NCBI GenBank assembly: GCA_963842955.1
Contig: CAWJIJ010000011.1
Coordinates: forward strand, 248,001-312,000
Source: JARFQW01 sp963842955
Lineage (GTDB): Bacteria; Pseudomonadota; Gammaproteobacteria; Steroidobacterales; XN24
Direction of reading: 5' to 3'
Length of the DNA stretch: 64,000 nt
Below the pieces are notes generated by a model. It was not told the DNA's origin and made no database searches. It saw only the letters and a program-made list of their open reading frames with translations. This document shows, one piece after another, positions 42,752 through 51,923 of the stretch. Both the position numbers and the translations under genes were made by a program. Within the stretch, counting starts at the first letter, position 1, and every line of letters starts with the position of its first letter.

Positions 42752-43249
42752 ATGGACCCGGAAATTCGCGAACGCTGGCAGCATCGACTGACCACCCTCT
42801 GGGGAGAGCACATTCCGCTCGCCGCCGCCATGGGCGTGTCCATCGCCCGCCTCGACGGCCATGCACTGGAGATCGCCGCACCCCTGGACCCCAACGCCAA
42901 CCACATGGGCACCGCCTTCGGTGGCGCCCTGCAGGCCCTGGCAACGCTCGCGGGCTGGGGCGTCGCGATGATGGTTGCCGGCCCTCGCTTTGATGGCCAT
43001 GTGGTGATCGGCAGAAGCCACATGAGCTTCCTGTCGCCCGTACCCGGTGCGCTTCATGCCCGCTGCCTGTTTCCCTCCGCCCCGAAGCAGGCTGCCGTGC
43101 AGTCGGCCCTCGCCGCCCGCGGCCGGGCCCGGATTGATCTCGTGGTGACCATTGGCACGATCGCCGACGGCAGGCTCCCGGAACAGGCCCGGCTCGAAGG
43201 ACGTTTCGTCGCCCTCGGGCAGCCCGGCAGGGGCGCGGCCGTAACCTGA
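42752..43249 (+). CDS. YiiD C-terminal-type hotdog thioesterase
   Basis: Protein of 165 residues resembling the putative thioesterase domain (YiiD_C) of YiiD, a hotdog-fold group. Features are LDPNANHMGTAFGGALQALATLAGW, where a hotdog central helix and active-site region would lie, and IGRSHMSFLSPVPG. The substrate, presumably an acyl-CoA or acyl-carrier thioester, is unknown. Divergent from the ArsR-methyltransferase gene and convergent with hslO 4 bases away. Confidence 0.8.
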   Translation: MDPEIRERWQHRLTTLWGEHIPLAAAMGVSIARLDGHALEIAAPLDPNANHMGTAFGGALQALATLAGWGVAMMVAGPRFDGHVVIGRSHMSFLSPVPGALHARCLFPSAPKQAAVQSALAARGRARIDLVVTIGTIADGRLPEQARLEGRFVALGQPGRGAAVT

Positions 43250-43253
43250 GTCG

Positions 43254-44141
43254 CTAGTGGACGCGCCGTGACGCAGGCGGTGACGGCGCTTCATCGCCGG
43301 AAAAGAGCTGCTCCAGATCCACCGGATCCAGCGGGTAGCTGCGGCCGCAGAACTCGCAGCGGACCTCGACGCTCCCATCGGCCTCGGCAAGTTCATCCAG
43401 CTCGTCGCGGCCCAGCAGGCGCAGGGCCGACTGGACACGATCCTTGCTGCAGCTGCATCGAAACGCCACGGGGGACGGATCGAACAGCCGCAGGTGATCC
43501 TCGTGGAACAGCCGCCGCAGGAGATCCCGGTCGGCGAGCTCCATCAGCTCTTCTTCGCTCAGGGTGTCGGCGAGCAGCTGGGCCCGATGCCAGTCGTCCT
43601 CGCGCTCCACGGTCATTTCCCGGCCCGGTAGCTGCTGAAGAAGCATGCCCGCCGCGCCCTGCCCATCCGCCGCCAGCCACAACCTCGTGGGAAGCTGCTC
43701 CGAGTTCTCGAAATAGCCCTCGAGACAGGCCGCCAGGGTCTGCCCCTCGGCGGGGACGATCCCCTGGTAGCGCTCGCCGTCCTTGCCCGTCTCGATGGTG
43801 ATCGCCAGGCGCCCGCCGCCAGTTATCCCCGCGAAGTCCTCCGGAAGGTCATCCCCGTCCCACTTCGCGATGCCGCGGACGTGCAGGTCCGCGCCGCACT
43901 GGGCCACCAGCAGGCTCAGCGGTCCGTTGCCGTGGATCTGCAGGGTGAGCTGACCGTCGAACTTCAGCGTCGAAGCCAGAAGCACGGCCGCGGCCACGGC
44001 TTCGCCCAGCAGCCGACGGACCGGCGGCGGGTAGTCGTGGCATTCCAGCACCGCCCGCCAGCTGGCATTCAGATGCACGAGTTCGCCGCGTACCGGGAAA
44101 TTCTCGAAGACGAAGCGGCTCAGACTGTCCGTATCCGCCAA
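43254..44141 (-). CDS. hslO: Hsp33 redox-regulated chaperone
   Basis: Holdase of 295 residues activated by oxidation. The zinc-binding redox switch is FRCSCSKDRV and VRCEFCGRSY (four Cys, CxC plus CxxC) near residues 230-270; the N-terminal domain shows VAAAVLLASTLKFDGQLTLQ. It follows gatB by 3 bases, so it probably belongs to the gatCAB transcript. Confidence 0.95.
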   Translation of the reverse strand: MADTDSLSRFVFENFPVRGELVHLNASWRAVLECHDYPPPVRRLLGEAVAAAVLLASTLKFDGQLTLQIHGNGPLSLLVAQCGADLHVRGIAKWDGDDLPEDFAGITGGGRLAITIETGKDGERYQGIVPAEGQTLAACLEGYFENSEQLPTRLWLAADGQGAAGMLLQQLPGREMTVEREDDWHRAQLLADTLSEEELMELADRDLLRRLFHEDHLRLFDPSPVAFRCSCSKDRVQSALRLLGRDELDELAEADGSVEVRCEFCGRSYPLDPVDLEQLFSGDEAPSPPASRRVH

Positions 44142-44144
44142 GGC

Positions 44145-45578
44145 TCAGCCCGCCAGCATCTTTTTCAGCAGTTCATTCACGAGGGCCGGATTGGCCTGGC
44201 CCTTGGTGGCCTTCATCACCTGGCCGACAAAGTACCCGAAAAGCTTGTCCTTGCCGGAGCGGTACTGCTCCAGCTGGCCCGGGTTGCCCGCCATGACCTG
44301 CTCGATGATCGCCTCGATCGCGCCGGTGTCGGTGATCTGCCTGAGGCCGCGCGCCTCGATGACATCGTCGGCGCTGCCCTCCCCGGCCCACATCGCTTCG
44401 AAGACTTCCTTGGCGATCTTCCCGGAGATGGTGTTGTCTTCGATGCGGCCCAGCAGGCCGGCCAGGGACTGCGCCTCAATCCGGCTGGTCTCGATGTCGA
44501 GTCCGTCCTTGTTGAGGGCTCCGGACAGATCCCCCATTACCCAGTTCACCGCCAGCTTCTTGTCCTTCACCGTCGCCGCCACGGCCTCGTAGTAGTCCGC
44601 CAGCGCCCGGCTGGAGGTCAGTACACGGGCATCGTATTCGGAGAGGCCGAACTCGCTCACAAAGCGATTCTTCTTCTCGTCGGGAAGCTCGGGCAATTCC
44701 CGGCGGACCGCCTCGATCTCCGCCTCGGAGATGACCACCGGAAGGAGGTCAGGATCCGGGAAATAACGGTAGTCGTTGGCCTCCTCTTTCGTTCGCATCG
44801 GCCGGGTCTCGTCCTTGTCCGGGTCGTACAGGCGGGTCTCCTGGACGATGCTGCCGCCGGATTCGATGATGTCGATCTGCCGCTCGGCCTCGTGAAGGAT
44901 GGCCCGCTCGATATACCGGAAAGAATTCAGGTTCTTGATTTCCGCACGGGTACCGAATTCGTGCCGTCCCCTGGGCCGGACGGAAATGTTGGCGTCACAG
45001 CGGAAGGATCCCTCCTGCATGTTGCCGTCACAGATATCCAGGTAGCGAACGAGCTGGTGGATGGACTTCATATAGGCCACGGCTTCCTTCGCCGTGCGCA
45101 TGTCCGGCTCTGACACAATCTCCAGAAGCGGCGTTCCGGCCCGGTTGAGGTCGATACCGCTCATGCCATGGAAGTCTTCGTGGAGAGACTTGCCGGCATC
45201 CTCCTCGAGGTGCGCACGGGTAATCCCGATCCGCTTGCTGGCGCCGTCCTCGAGATCGATATCAATGTAGCCGTCGTGGACGACCGGCAGCTCGTACTGA
45301 CTGATTTGATAGCCCTTGGGAAGGTCGGGATAGAAGTAATTCTTGCGGGCGAACACGGACCGGGGCGCGATGCTGGAGTGGCTCGCGAGCCCGAAACGCA
45401 CGGCCATTCCGACGGCCTCGGTATTCAAAACCGGCAGTACGCCGGGATAACCCAGGTCGACGAGATTCGCCTGGGTATTGGGCTCGGCTCCATACGCGGT
45501 GGAAGAAGCCGAGAAAATCTTGCTGGCGGTTTTCAGCTGGGCGTGGATTTCCAGCCCGATCACCATCTCCCAATCCAT
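44145..45578 (-). CDS. gatB: Asp/Glu-tRNA amidotransferase subunit B
   Basis: Subunit of 477 residues that binds misacylated Glu-tRNA(Gln) or Asp-tRNA(Asn) and activates it with ATP. EMVIGLEIHAQLKTASKIF opens it; SRKNYFYPDLPKGYQISQ-type, EEDAGKSLH, AGTPLLEIVSEPD and RCDANISVRP motifs are present (the first reads ARKNYFYPD here), and the C-terminal YqeY-like tail ends near LLKKMLAG. The ATG at 45578 is used, with GGAGAG 7 bases upstream; 19 bases separate it from gatA. Confidence 0.96.
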   Translation of the reverse strand: MDWEMVIGLEIHAQLKTASKIFSASSTAYGAEPNTQANLVDLGYPGVLPVLNTEAVGMAVRFGLASHSSIAPRSVFARKNYFYPDLPKGYQISQYELPVVHDGYIDIDLEDGASKRIGITRAHLEEDAGKSLHEDFHGMSGIDLNRAGTPLLEIVSEPDMRTAKEAVAYMKSIHQLVRYLDICDGNMQEGSFRCDANISVRPRGRHEFGTRAEIKNLNSFRYIERAILHEAERQIDIIESGGSIVQETRLYDPDKDETRPMRTKEEANDYRYFPDPDLLPVVISEAEIEAVRRELPELPDEKKNRFVSEFGLSEYDARVLTSSRALADYYEAVAATVKDKKLAVNWVMGDLSGALNKDGLDIETSRIEAQSLAGLLGRIEDNTISGKIAKEVFEAMWAGEGSADDVIEARGLRQITDTGAIEAIIEQVMAGNPGQLEQYRSGKDKLFGYFVGQVMKATKGQANPALVNELLKKMLAG

Positions 45579-45597
45579 GTCTCGCTCTCCGTCGATC

Positions 45598-47057
45598 TCA
45601 GGCAAACGCGCCACCAGGCGCTCGGCGATGCCAGTCCGTGGCCTGCTGGAAGGCATGGGCGGTGTTCAGCAGCCGCCCCTCCTGGAAGTGATCCGCGACC
45701 AGGTGGAGCCCGACCGGCAGATCGTCCGCGAAACCACAGGGCACGGACATGCCCGGCAGGCCGGCCAGGTTGACGCCGATCGTGTAGATGTCGTTCAGGT
45801 ACATGGTCACCGGGTTGTCGGTCTTCTCGCCGAGCCGGAAGGCCGGGGTCGGCGTGGTCGGCCCCAGAAGCACATCCGCCTCGCCGAACGCCTGCCGAAA
45901 ATCCGCCGCGATCAGCTGCCTGACCTTCTGGGCCTTCAGGTAATAGGCATCGTAGTAGCCCGCGGAAAGCACGTAGGTTCCGGTCAGGATGCGGCGCTTC
46001 ACTTCGGCGCCAAAACCCTCCGAGCGGGAGCGCTCGTAAAGATCCAGGAGGTCCTTCGGGTCCTCGCAGCGGTGGCCGAACCGGACGCCGTCGAAGCGGG
46101 AGAGATTGGATGAGCACTCCGCCGGTGCGACCACGTAGTAGGTCGGAACCGACAGCGCGAGATTCGGCATGCTGACCTCGACCAGCTCGGCGCCGAGGTC
46201 CTTCAGAATCGGGATGGCGGCCTCGATGGCCTTGCGGTTTCCCGCGTCGAGACCCTCATCGAAGAACTCCCGGACAAGCCCGACCCGCAGGCCGGCCAGC
46301 TCCCCGGATAATCCGCCCACATAGTCCGGCACCGGCGCATCGACGCAGGTCGAGTCCCTGGGGTCGTGACCCGCCATCGCGCCCAGAAGGAGCGCCAGCA
46401 TCCTCCGCCGATCGGGTAAGGGTGCCCGCCTGATCGAGGCTGGAAGCGAACGCGATCATGCCGTAGCGGGATACCCGGCCGTAGGTGGGCTTCAGTCCGG
46501 TAATGCCAACAAGAGCCGCGGGCTGGCGAATGGACCCACCCGTGTCGGTGCCGGTCGCCGCGGGCGCAATCCGGGCGCCGACTGCGGCGGCCGAGCCGCC
46601 GGACGAGCCCCCCGGAACCCGGTCGAGGTCCCAGGGATTGCGGACCGGCCCATACCAGCTCGTCTCGTTCGACGAGCCCATCGCGAACTCGTCCATGTTG
46701 GTCTTGCCCAGACAGACCATGCCGGCGGCAGCGAGCCGCTCCACGACAGTGGCGTCATAGGGAGAAACGAAATTGTCGAGCATCCGTGACCCGCAGGACG
46801 TTCTGACCCCGGCGGTGCAGAAAATATCCTTGTGGGCGATCGGAACGCCGGTCAGGGGCCCGGCTCTCGCCAGCTGCCCGTCGCTGGTCGGCTTCCTCGG
46901 CCGAAGCCAGGGCCGCCTCCGGAGTCACCGTGATAAACGCGTTCAGCCTGGGGTCCAGGGACGCAATGCGGTCAAGGAAATGACGGGTGAGCTCGACGCT
47001 CGAGACATCGCCGCCGGCGAGCAGACCGGACAGCTCTGAAAGGGTGTGTTCGTGCAT
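45598..47057 (-). pseudogene. gatA: Asp/Glu-tRNA amidotransferase subunit A, two frameshifts
   Basis: Amidase-signature subunit that releases ammonia from glutamine for transamidation. Three pieces in different frames make one normal protein: MHEHTLSELSGLLAGGDVSS to AAGES, then GPLTGVPIAHKDIFCTAG with the catalytic Lys and GGSSGGSAAAVGA with the catalytic Ser region, then LLLGAMAGHDPRDSTC to the stop. One extra base near 46863-46868 and one near 46399-46401 explain both breaks (the joins read GEAGPLTG and SAEDLALLLG). Since gatB and gatC are intact and GatA is required with them, sequence error is far likelier than decay. Confidence 0.85.
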
Positions 47058-47118
47058 GACGCTCAGCTACTCGCTCGCTCGTTCAGCCAGGGGCAAAGGC
47101 GGGGGCCGGGAAGGGCGC

Positions 47119-47406
47119 TCACTCGATCACCCGCGGCACGAGGTAGAGACCTCGCTCCACGGCAGGCGCATTCTGCTGGTAGACCTGCCTGTGGTCGGAC
47201 TCGGTGACCGCATCCGGCCGCAAGGGCTGATTCATGTTCAGCGGATGGGCCATGGGCTGGGCATCGCCGGTGCTGGCGTTCTCCAGCTGATCGACGAAGG
47301 TGATGATGTCCGACAGATTCTCGACGAATGCCGCCATGTCGGCCTCCGGGAGATCCAGCCGGGCCAGGTGGGCGATGTTCTGCACCTCTTGCCGGGTGAG
47401 CTTCAT
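47119..47406 (-). CDS. gatC: Asp/Glu-tRNA amidotransferase subunit C
   Basis: Small subunit of 95 residues that wraps GatA and GatB together. VQNIAHLARLDLPEADMAAF, the DIITFVDQLENASTGDAQPM stretch and the proline-containing PLRPDAVTES tail region are typical. AAAGGA precedes the ATG. First gene of gatCAB-hslO, divergent from mreB across 130 bases. Confidence 0.94.
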   Translation of the reverse strand: MKLTRQEVQNIAHLARLDLPEADMAAFVENLSDIITFVDQLENASTGDAQPMAHPLNMNQPLRPDAVTESDHRQVYQQNAPAVERGLYLVPRVIE

Positions 47407-47460
47407 TCCTTTGCCTCGAAAGAGTGGTTCATGTGCAAGCCATTAATTGTATCGCGCACC

Positions 47461-47489
47461 TTGCCCCCCGTCGCCCCCGCCTATAGAGT
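47461..47489 (+). promoter_or_regulatory. possible promoter for mreB
   Basis: TTGCCC at 47461-47466 and either TATAGA (47482-47487, spacer 15) or TAGAGT (47484-47489, spacer 17) lie 50-75 bases before mreB. The match is modest. Confidence 0.35.
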
Positions 47490-47536
47490 TATGCGTTTTG
47501 TATCCCCGACCCCCCGAATAAGCAGCAAAGGCCAAG

Positions 47537-48580
47537 ATGTTCAAGAACCTACGGGGCTATTTCTCCAACGACCTTTCCATCGACCTCGGGACGGCGAATA
47601 CGCTGATCTACGTGCGCGGGAAAGGTATCGTGCTCAACGAGCCATCGGTCGTCGCGATTCGTGAGGAAACCGCGCGCGGCGGGCGAACGGTGCAGGCCGT
47701 GGGCGCGGAGGCCAAGAGCATGCTCGGCCGCACGCCGGGCAACATCACCGCCATCCGTCCTCTGAAGGACGGCGTGATCGCGGATTTCACCGTAACCGAG
47801 AAGATGCTGCAGCACTTCATCAAGAAGGCCCATGGGAGCCGCTATTTCCGGCCCAGCCCGCGGGTGCTGATTTGCGTGCCCAACGGGTCCACCCAGGTGG
47901 AACGCCGGGCGATTCGCGAATCGGCGGAGGGCGCCGGGGCGCGCAAGGTCTACCTCATCGAAGAACCAATGGCCGCGGCTATCGGCGCCGGCATGCCGGT
48001 CCACGAGCCGCGCGGTTCGATGGTGCTGGACATCGGCGGCGGCACCTCCGAGGTGGCGGTGATCTCCCTCAACGGCATCGTCTACGCCGCCAGCGTGCGC
48101 ATCGGCGGCGATCGCTTTGACGAAGCCATCATCAGCTACGTCCGGCGTAACTACGGCATTCTGATCGGCGAAGCGACCGCCGAACGCATCAAGCACGAGA
48201 TCGGCTCCGCCTATCCGGGACAGGACCTCCTGGAAATCTCCGTGAAGGGCCGCAACCTCTCGGAGGGCGTGCCGCGCAGCTTCACTCTCAACAGCAATGA
48301 AATCCTCGAGGCCCTTCAGGAGCCTTTGCAGGGTATCGTCGGGGCAGTCAAGGCAGCGCTCGAACAGACCCCGCCAGAGCTCGGCGCCGACGTGGCGGAG
48401 CGTGGCATCGTCCTGACCGGCGGCGGAGCCCTGCTTCGGGACCTGGACAAGCTGCTCATGGAGGAGACGGGTCTCCCGGTCGTCATCGCCGACGAGCCGC
48501 TGACCTGCGTTGCCCGGGGCGGTGGCAAGGTCCTTGAACTACTCGACGAGCATGGACCCGGCATTTTCGGGCTCGAGTGA
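47537..48580 (+). CDS. mreB: rod-shape actin-like protein MreB
   Basis: Actin homologue of 347 residues that organises lateral wall synthesis. DLGTANTLIYVRGKGIVLNEPS is phosphate loop 1, LDIGGGTSEVAVISL is phosphate loop 2, and LTGGGALLRDLDKLL is the adenosine motif; an amphipathic MFKNLRGYFSND leads the protein. First gene of a compact elongasome cluster reaching lipB. Confidence 0.97.
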   Translation: MFKNLRGYFSNDLSIDLGTANTLIYVRGKGIVLNEPSVVAIREETARGGRTVQAVGAEAKSMLGRTPGNITAIRPLKDGVIADFTVTEKMLQHFIKKAHGSRYFRPSPRVLICVPNGSTQVERRAIRESAEGAGARKVYLIEEPMAAAIGAGMPVHEPRGSMVLDIGGGTSEVAVISLNGIVYAASVRIGGDRFDEAIISYVRRNYGILIGEATAERIKHEIGSAYPGQDLLEISVKGRNLSEGVPRSFTLNSNEILEALQEPLQGIVGAVKAALEQTPPELGADVAERGIVLTGGGALLRDLDKLLMEETGLPVVIADEPLTCVARGGGKVLELLDEHGPGIFGLE

Positions 48581-48653
48581 TCGGGTTCCTGGCAAGCCCG
48601 ACAGGGAGCCGGCAATATAGGTTGAGTACGCCCCCGGCGGGAGCGAATCGGCC

Positions 48654-49577
48654 GTGAATCTTCAGCCTACCGATACCAAACCTCTGTTCATGCGGGGCCC
48701 CTCCCTGGGGGTCCGCATGCTGCTGATTGCCGTTTTCTCGATCCTGCTGATGGTTCTCGACCATCAGCAGGGCCACCTTCGCACCGTGCGTCAGGCCCTG
48801 GCGGTGGCGGTCTATCCCATCCGCGTCATCGTCGATTTGCCGTTCACTGCGGCGTCCTGGGCCGGGGAAAGCCTCTCGGACCGGGGCCGACTCCTGTCCG
48901 AGAACCGGGTACTGCGGACCGACATCCTGATTCACCAGGCCCGCCTGCAGCGCATGGCCACCCTGGAGGCAGAAAACGCCCGGCTCCGGGCGCTGATGGA
49001 CTCCTCGGCGCGAGTCTCCAACCGGGTCGTGGTCGCAGAGATTCTCGAGGCGGACCTGGACCCGTACCGGCACCGGGTTGCCATCGACAAGGGCAACCGC
49101 CACGACGTTTTCGAAGGCCAGGCCATGATCGACGCACGGGGCGTCGTTGGCCAGGTCACTCGCGTGGACCTGCTGTCGGCGGAAGCGATTCTCATCAGCG
49201 ATCCGGGACATGCCCTCCCGGTCGAGGTGAACCGAAACGGCTTGAGGACGATTGCGCTCGGCACCGGCGACACATCGCGGATCGATCTCCCCTTCCTGCC
49301 CAACAGCGCCGATATCGAGCCCGGCGACCTGCTCGTGTCTTCCGGGCTTGGCGGCGCATTCCCCGCCGGCTATCCGGTCGCCCGCGTGATGGAGGTGGAC
49401 AGGGATCCGGGCCGGGCCTTTGCGACGATCCGCGCCGAACCGACCGCCGCGCTCAACAAGGAACGGGAAGTATTGCTGGTCTGGCCCCGGCTGACCCCCG
49501 TGGAGCCGCCCATGGGCACGACCGTCCAGGGAGATCCGGAGGTTTCGCCGCCGCTGGATCCCGGAGAGGAAGGCTAG
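48654..49577 (+). CDS. mreC: rod-shape-determining protein MreC
   Basis: Periplasmic elongasome scaffold of 307 residues with one N-terminal membrane helix (about 22-42), a coiled coil (about 65-105, LLSENRVLRTDILIHQARLQ) and two beta domains (VAIDKGNRHDVFEGQAMIDA, ISDPGHALPVEVNRNG). Start is GTG at 48654. mreD follows 2 bases after its stop. Confidence 0.94.
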   Translation: MNLQPTDTKPLFMRGPSLGVRMLLIAVFSILLMVLDHQQGHLRTVRQALAVAVYPIRVIVDLPFTAASWAGESLSDRGRLLSENRVLRTDILIHQARLQRMATLEAENARLRALMDSSARVSNRVVVAEILEADLDPYRHRVAIDKGNRHDVFEGQAMIDARGVVGQVTRVDLLSAEAILISDPGHALPVEVNRNGLRTIALGTGDTSRIDLPFLPNSADIEPGDLLVSSGLGGAFPAGYPVARVMEVDRDPGRAFATIRAEPTAALNKEREVLLVWPRLTPVEPPMGTTVQGDPEVSPPLDPGEEG

Positions 49578-49579
49578 CC

Positions 49580-50062
49580 GTGGCCGCGCACCGCAGAATG
49601 TGGCCGGTTCTTCTGAGCTTCCTCGTGGCCTTGTCCCTGGAAGTCACGCCGATGCCGGACGGGATGACGGAAGCCCGTCCGGCCTGGCTGGCCATGACGG
49701 TCGTATTCTGGGCGGTGGCGGATCCACGCCGCTACGGACTGGGGTTTGCCTGGTTCTTCGGCCTCCTGATGGACGTGCTCAAGGGTGCCATCCTGGGCCA
49801 GCACGCTCTGGCGTTGTCGGTGGTTGCGTTCATTGCCCTGAAGTTCCGGCAGCGGATCCGGGTATTTCCGATCTGGCAGCAGACCGTCACCGTGACGGCT
49901 ATCGTGGCGGTCTACGCGTTCCTGATCCTGTGGATAGACGGCCTGACCTCGGACGTCAGCATCGAGCCGGAGCGCGCGCTCCCGGTGGCCGCCACGCTCG
50001 TTCTCTGGCCGTTGCTGTCGGGGTTGTTCGGCTGGGCGCGACGACACCTGCGGGTCGCCTGA
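49580..50062 (+). CDS. mreD: rod-shape-determining protein MreD
   Basis: Inner-membrane protein of 160 residues with about five hydrophobic segments and the family pattern RRYGLGFAWFFGLLMDVLKG followed by LGQHALALSVVAFIALKF. Recognised as MreD by position and this motif. The PBP2 gene begins 1 base after its stop. Start GTG at 49580. Confidence 0.9.
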   Translation: MAAHRRMWPVLLSFLVALSLEVTPMPDGMTEARPAWLAMTVVFWAVADPRRYGLGFAWFFGLLMDVLKGAILGQHALALSVVAFIALKFRQRIRVFPIWQQTVTVTAIVAVYAFLILWIDGLTSDVSIEPERALPVAATLVLWPLLSGLFGWARRHLRVA

Positions 50063-50063
50063 C

Positions 50064-51923
50064 TTGGCCACCTCGCGCCTCAAGGACCATTGGCGAGAAC
50101 AACGCCTGTTCGCCAGCCGGGCGTTGATCGCGGCGTTCACGATCATCGCACTGACCGGCATCGTGATCGTTCGCCTGGTGGATCTGCAGGTGATCAACTA
50201 CGAGCACTTCAGCCAGCTGTCCCAGGGCAATCGCATCCGCCTGGAGCCGCTGCCGCCAACCCGCGGTCTGGTCTACGACCGGGAAGGCCGGGTCCTGGCC
50301 CGCAACCGGCCCGCCTATCAGCTGGAGCTGATACCCGAGCAGGTGCCGGACCTCGAAAACACGCTGCTGGAACTGGTTTACCTCGGCCTGGTGGACTCGG
50401 AGGAACTGGACTCCATTCGCCGCAAGGTGAGCGCCCAGCGCCGCTTCGACCCAGTCACCCTGCGCTATGACCTGGACGCCGAGGAGGCGGCGCGTTTCGC
50501 GGTCCGGCGGCAGACCCTGCCGGGTGTGGATATTCGCGCCCGCCTGGCCAGGGACTACCCGGAAGGAGACGTTGCGGTTCACGCTCTGGGCTATGTGGGA
50601 AGCATCAGCGAAGAAGACCTCAAGCGACTCGACGGGCCCAACTACATGGGCACGAGCCAGGCCGGAAAACTGGGGATCGAGCGATCCTACGAAGACCTGC
50701 TGCACGGCTCGACCGGACATCGGCAGCTTCTGGTCAACGCCCAGGGGCGCATGCTGGACGAACTGGAACGAACCGATGCCGCCCCGGGCAGCGACATCTA
50801 CCTGACCCTGGACCTGGATGTGCAGCGTGCCGCCGAGGCCGCTCTGGGGGACTATCGCGGCGCCATCGTCGCCATTGATCCGCAAAATGGCCATGTCATT
50901 GCGCTGGCCAGCACGCCGACCTACGACCCCAACCTGTTCAGCCGCGGCATCAGCCGCGCTGCCTACCAGGATCTGCAGACAGACCTCGACAAGCCCCTGT
51001 TCAACCGGGCCCTCCGCGGCAGCTATCCGCCCGGGTCCACGATCAAGCCGCTCATGGGTCTGGCCGGGCTGCACTACGACGCGACCCAGCCCTGGCGATC
51101 CACTTTTTGCAGGGGCTGGTTCTCCCTGCCGGGCAGCAGCCACCGATTCAGGGACTGGAAAAAGGTCGGCCACGGACCGGTCGCCCTCATCAGCGCAACC
51201 GCCCAGTCCTGCGACGTCTATTTCTACGAACTGGCCGTCGAGCTCGGGATAGACCGGATGCACGAATTCTTGCTGGGCTTCGGGCTCGGTAGCCCGACGG
51301 AAGTCGATATTCCGGGCGAGAAAAGCGGCCTGCTTCCCTCCCGGGAATGGAAGCGCCAGGCCTTCAACCGCCGCCAGGACCAGGTCTGGTTCCCCGGCGA
51401 AACAGTCATCGCCGGCATCGGCCAGGGCTATATGCTGACGACGCCGATGCAGCTCGCCCAGGCGATGGCGATACTCGCCAACCGGGGCCATGGCTTCCGC
51501 CCGACCCTTCTTGCGGCCATTGCGGACCGCGAGACCGGCGAGCCCCGGGCGGTGCCGCCGGTGCCCCTGGAGCCCGTGGAGGTGGCCGCTCCGGAATTCT
51601 GGGACATTGTCCTCCAGAGCATGGTGGAAGTCGTCCACGGCCGGCGCGGCACCGCGAGGGCCATCGGTAAGGATTCGCCCTATATCATTGCCGGCAAGAC
51701 CGGCACCGCGCAGGTCTTCACCGTGGCCCAGGATGCGGAATATGACGAGGAAGAGGTCGAGGAGCGGCTGAGGCACCACGCCCTGTTCGTTGCAATCGCT
51801 CCCGCCGAGGACCCGCGTATTGCCATCGCGGTGATCGTGGAGAACGGCGGCAGCGGCAGCGGCACCGCCGCCCCGGTTGCCAGAACCGTCATGGACGCCT
51901 GGCTGCTCAAGGAACTGCAATGA
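50064..51923 (+). CDS. mrdA: penicillin-binding protein 2
   Basis: Class B transpeptidase of 619 residues working with RodA in lateral wall synthesis. One N-terminal membrane helix (about 20-40), a dimerisation domain (PPTRGLVYDREGRVLARN), and a transpeptidase domain with Ser325 in GSTIKP, SCD in TAQSCDVYFYE and KTGTAQ. The start appears to be TTG at 50064, immediately after mreD, with no strong ribosome site; it is presumably coupled. Confidence 0.95.
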   Translation: MATSRLKDHWREQRLFASRALIAAFTIIALTGIVIVRLVDLQVINYEHFSQLSQGNRIRLEPLPPTRGLVYDREGRVLARNRPAYQLELIPEQVPDLENTLLELVYLGLVDSEELDSIRRKVSAQRRFDPVTLRYDLDAEEAARFAVRRQTLPGVDIRARLARDYPEGDVAVHALGYVGSISEEDLKRLDGPNYMGTSQAGKLGIERSYEDLLHGSTGHRQLLVNAQGRMLDELERTDAAPGSDIYLTLDLDVQRAAEAALGDYRGAIVAIDPQNGHVIALASTPTYDPNLFSRGISRAAYQDLQTDLDKPLFNRALRGSYPPGSTIKPLMGLAGLHYDATQPWRSTFCRGWFSLPGSSHRFRDWKKVGHGPVALISATAQSCDVYFYELAVELGIDRMHEFLLGFGLGSPTEVDIPGEKSGLLPSREWKRQAFNRRQDQVWFPGETVIAGIGQGYMLTTPMQLAQAMAILANRGHGFRPTLLAAIADRETGEPRAVPPVPLEPVEVAAPEFWDIVLQSMVEVVHGRRGTARAIGKDSPYIIAGKTGTAQVFTVAQDAEYDEEEVEERLRHHALFVAIAPAEDPRIAIAVIVENGGSGSGTAAPVARTVMDAWLLKELQ

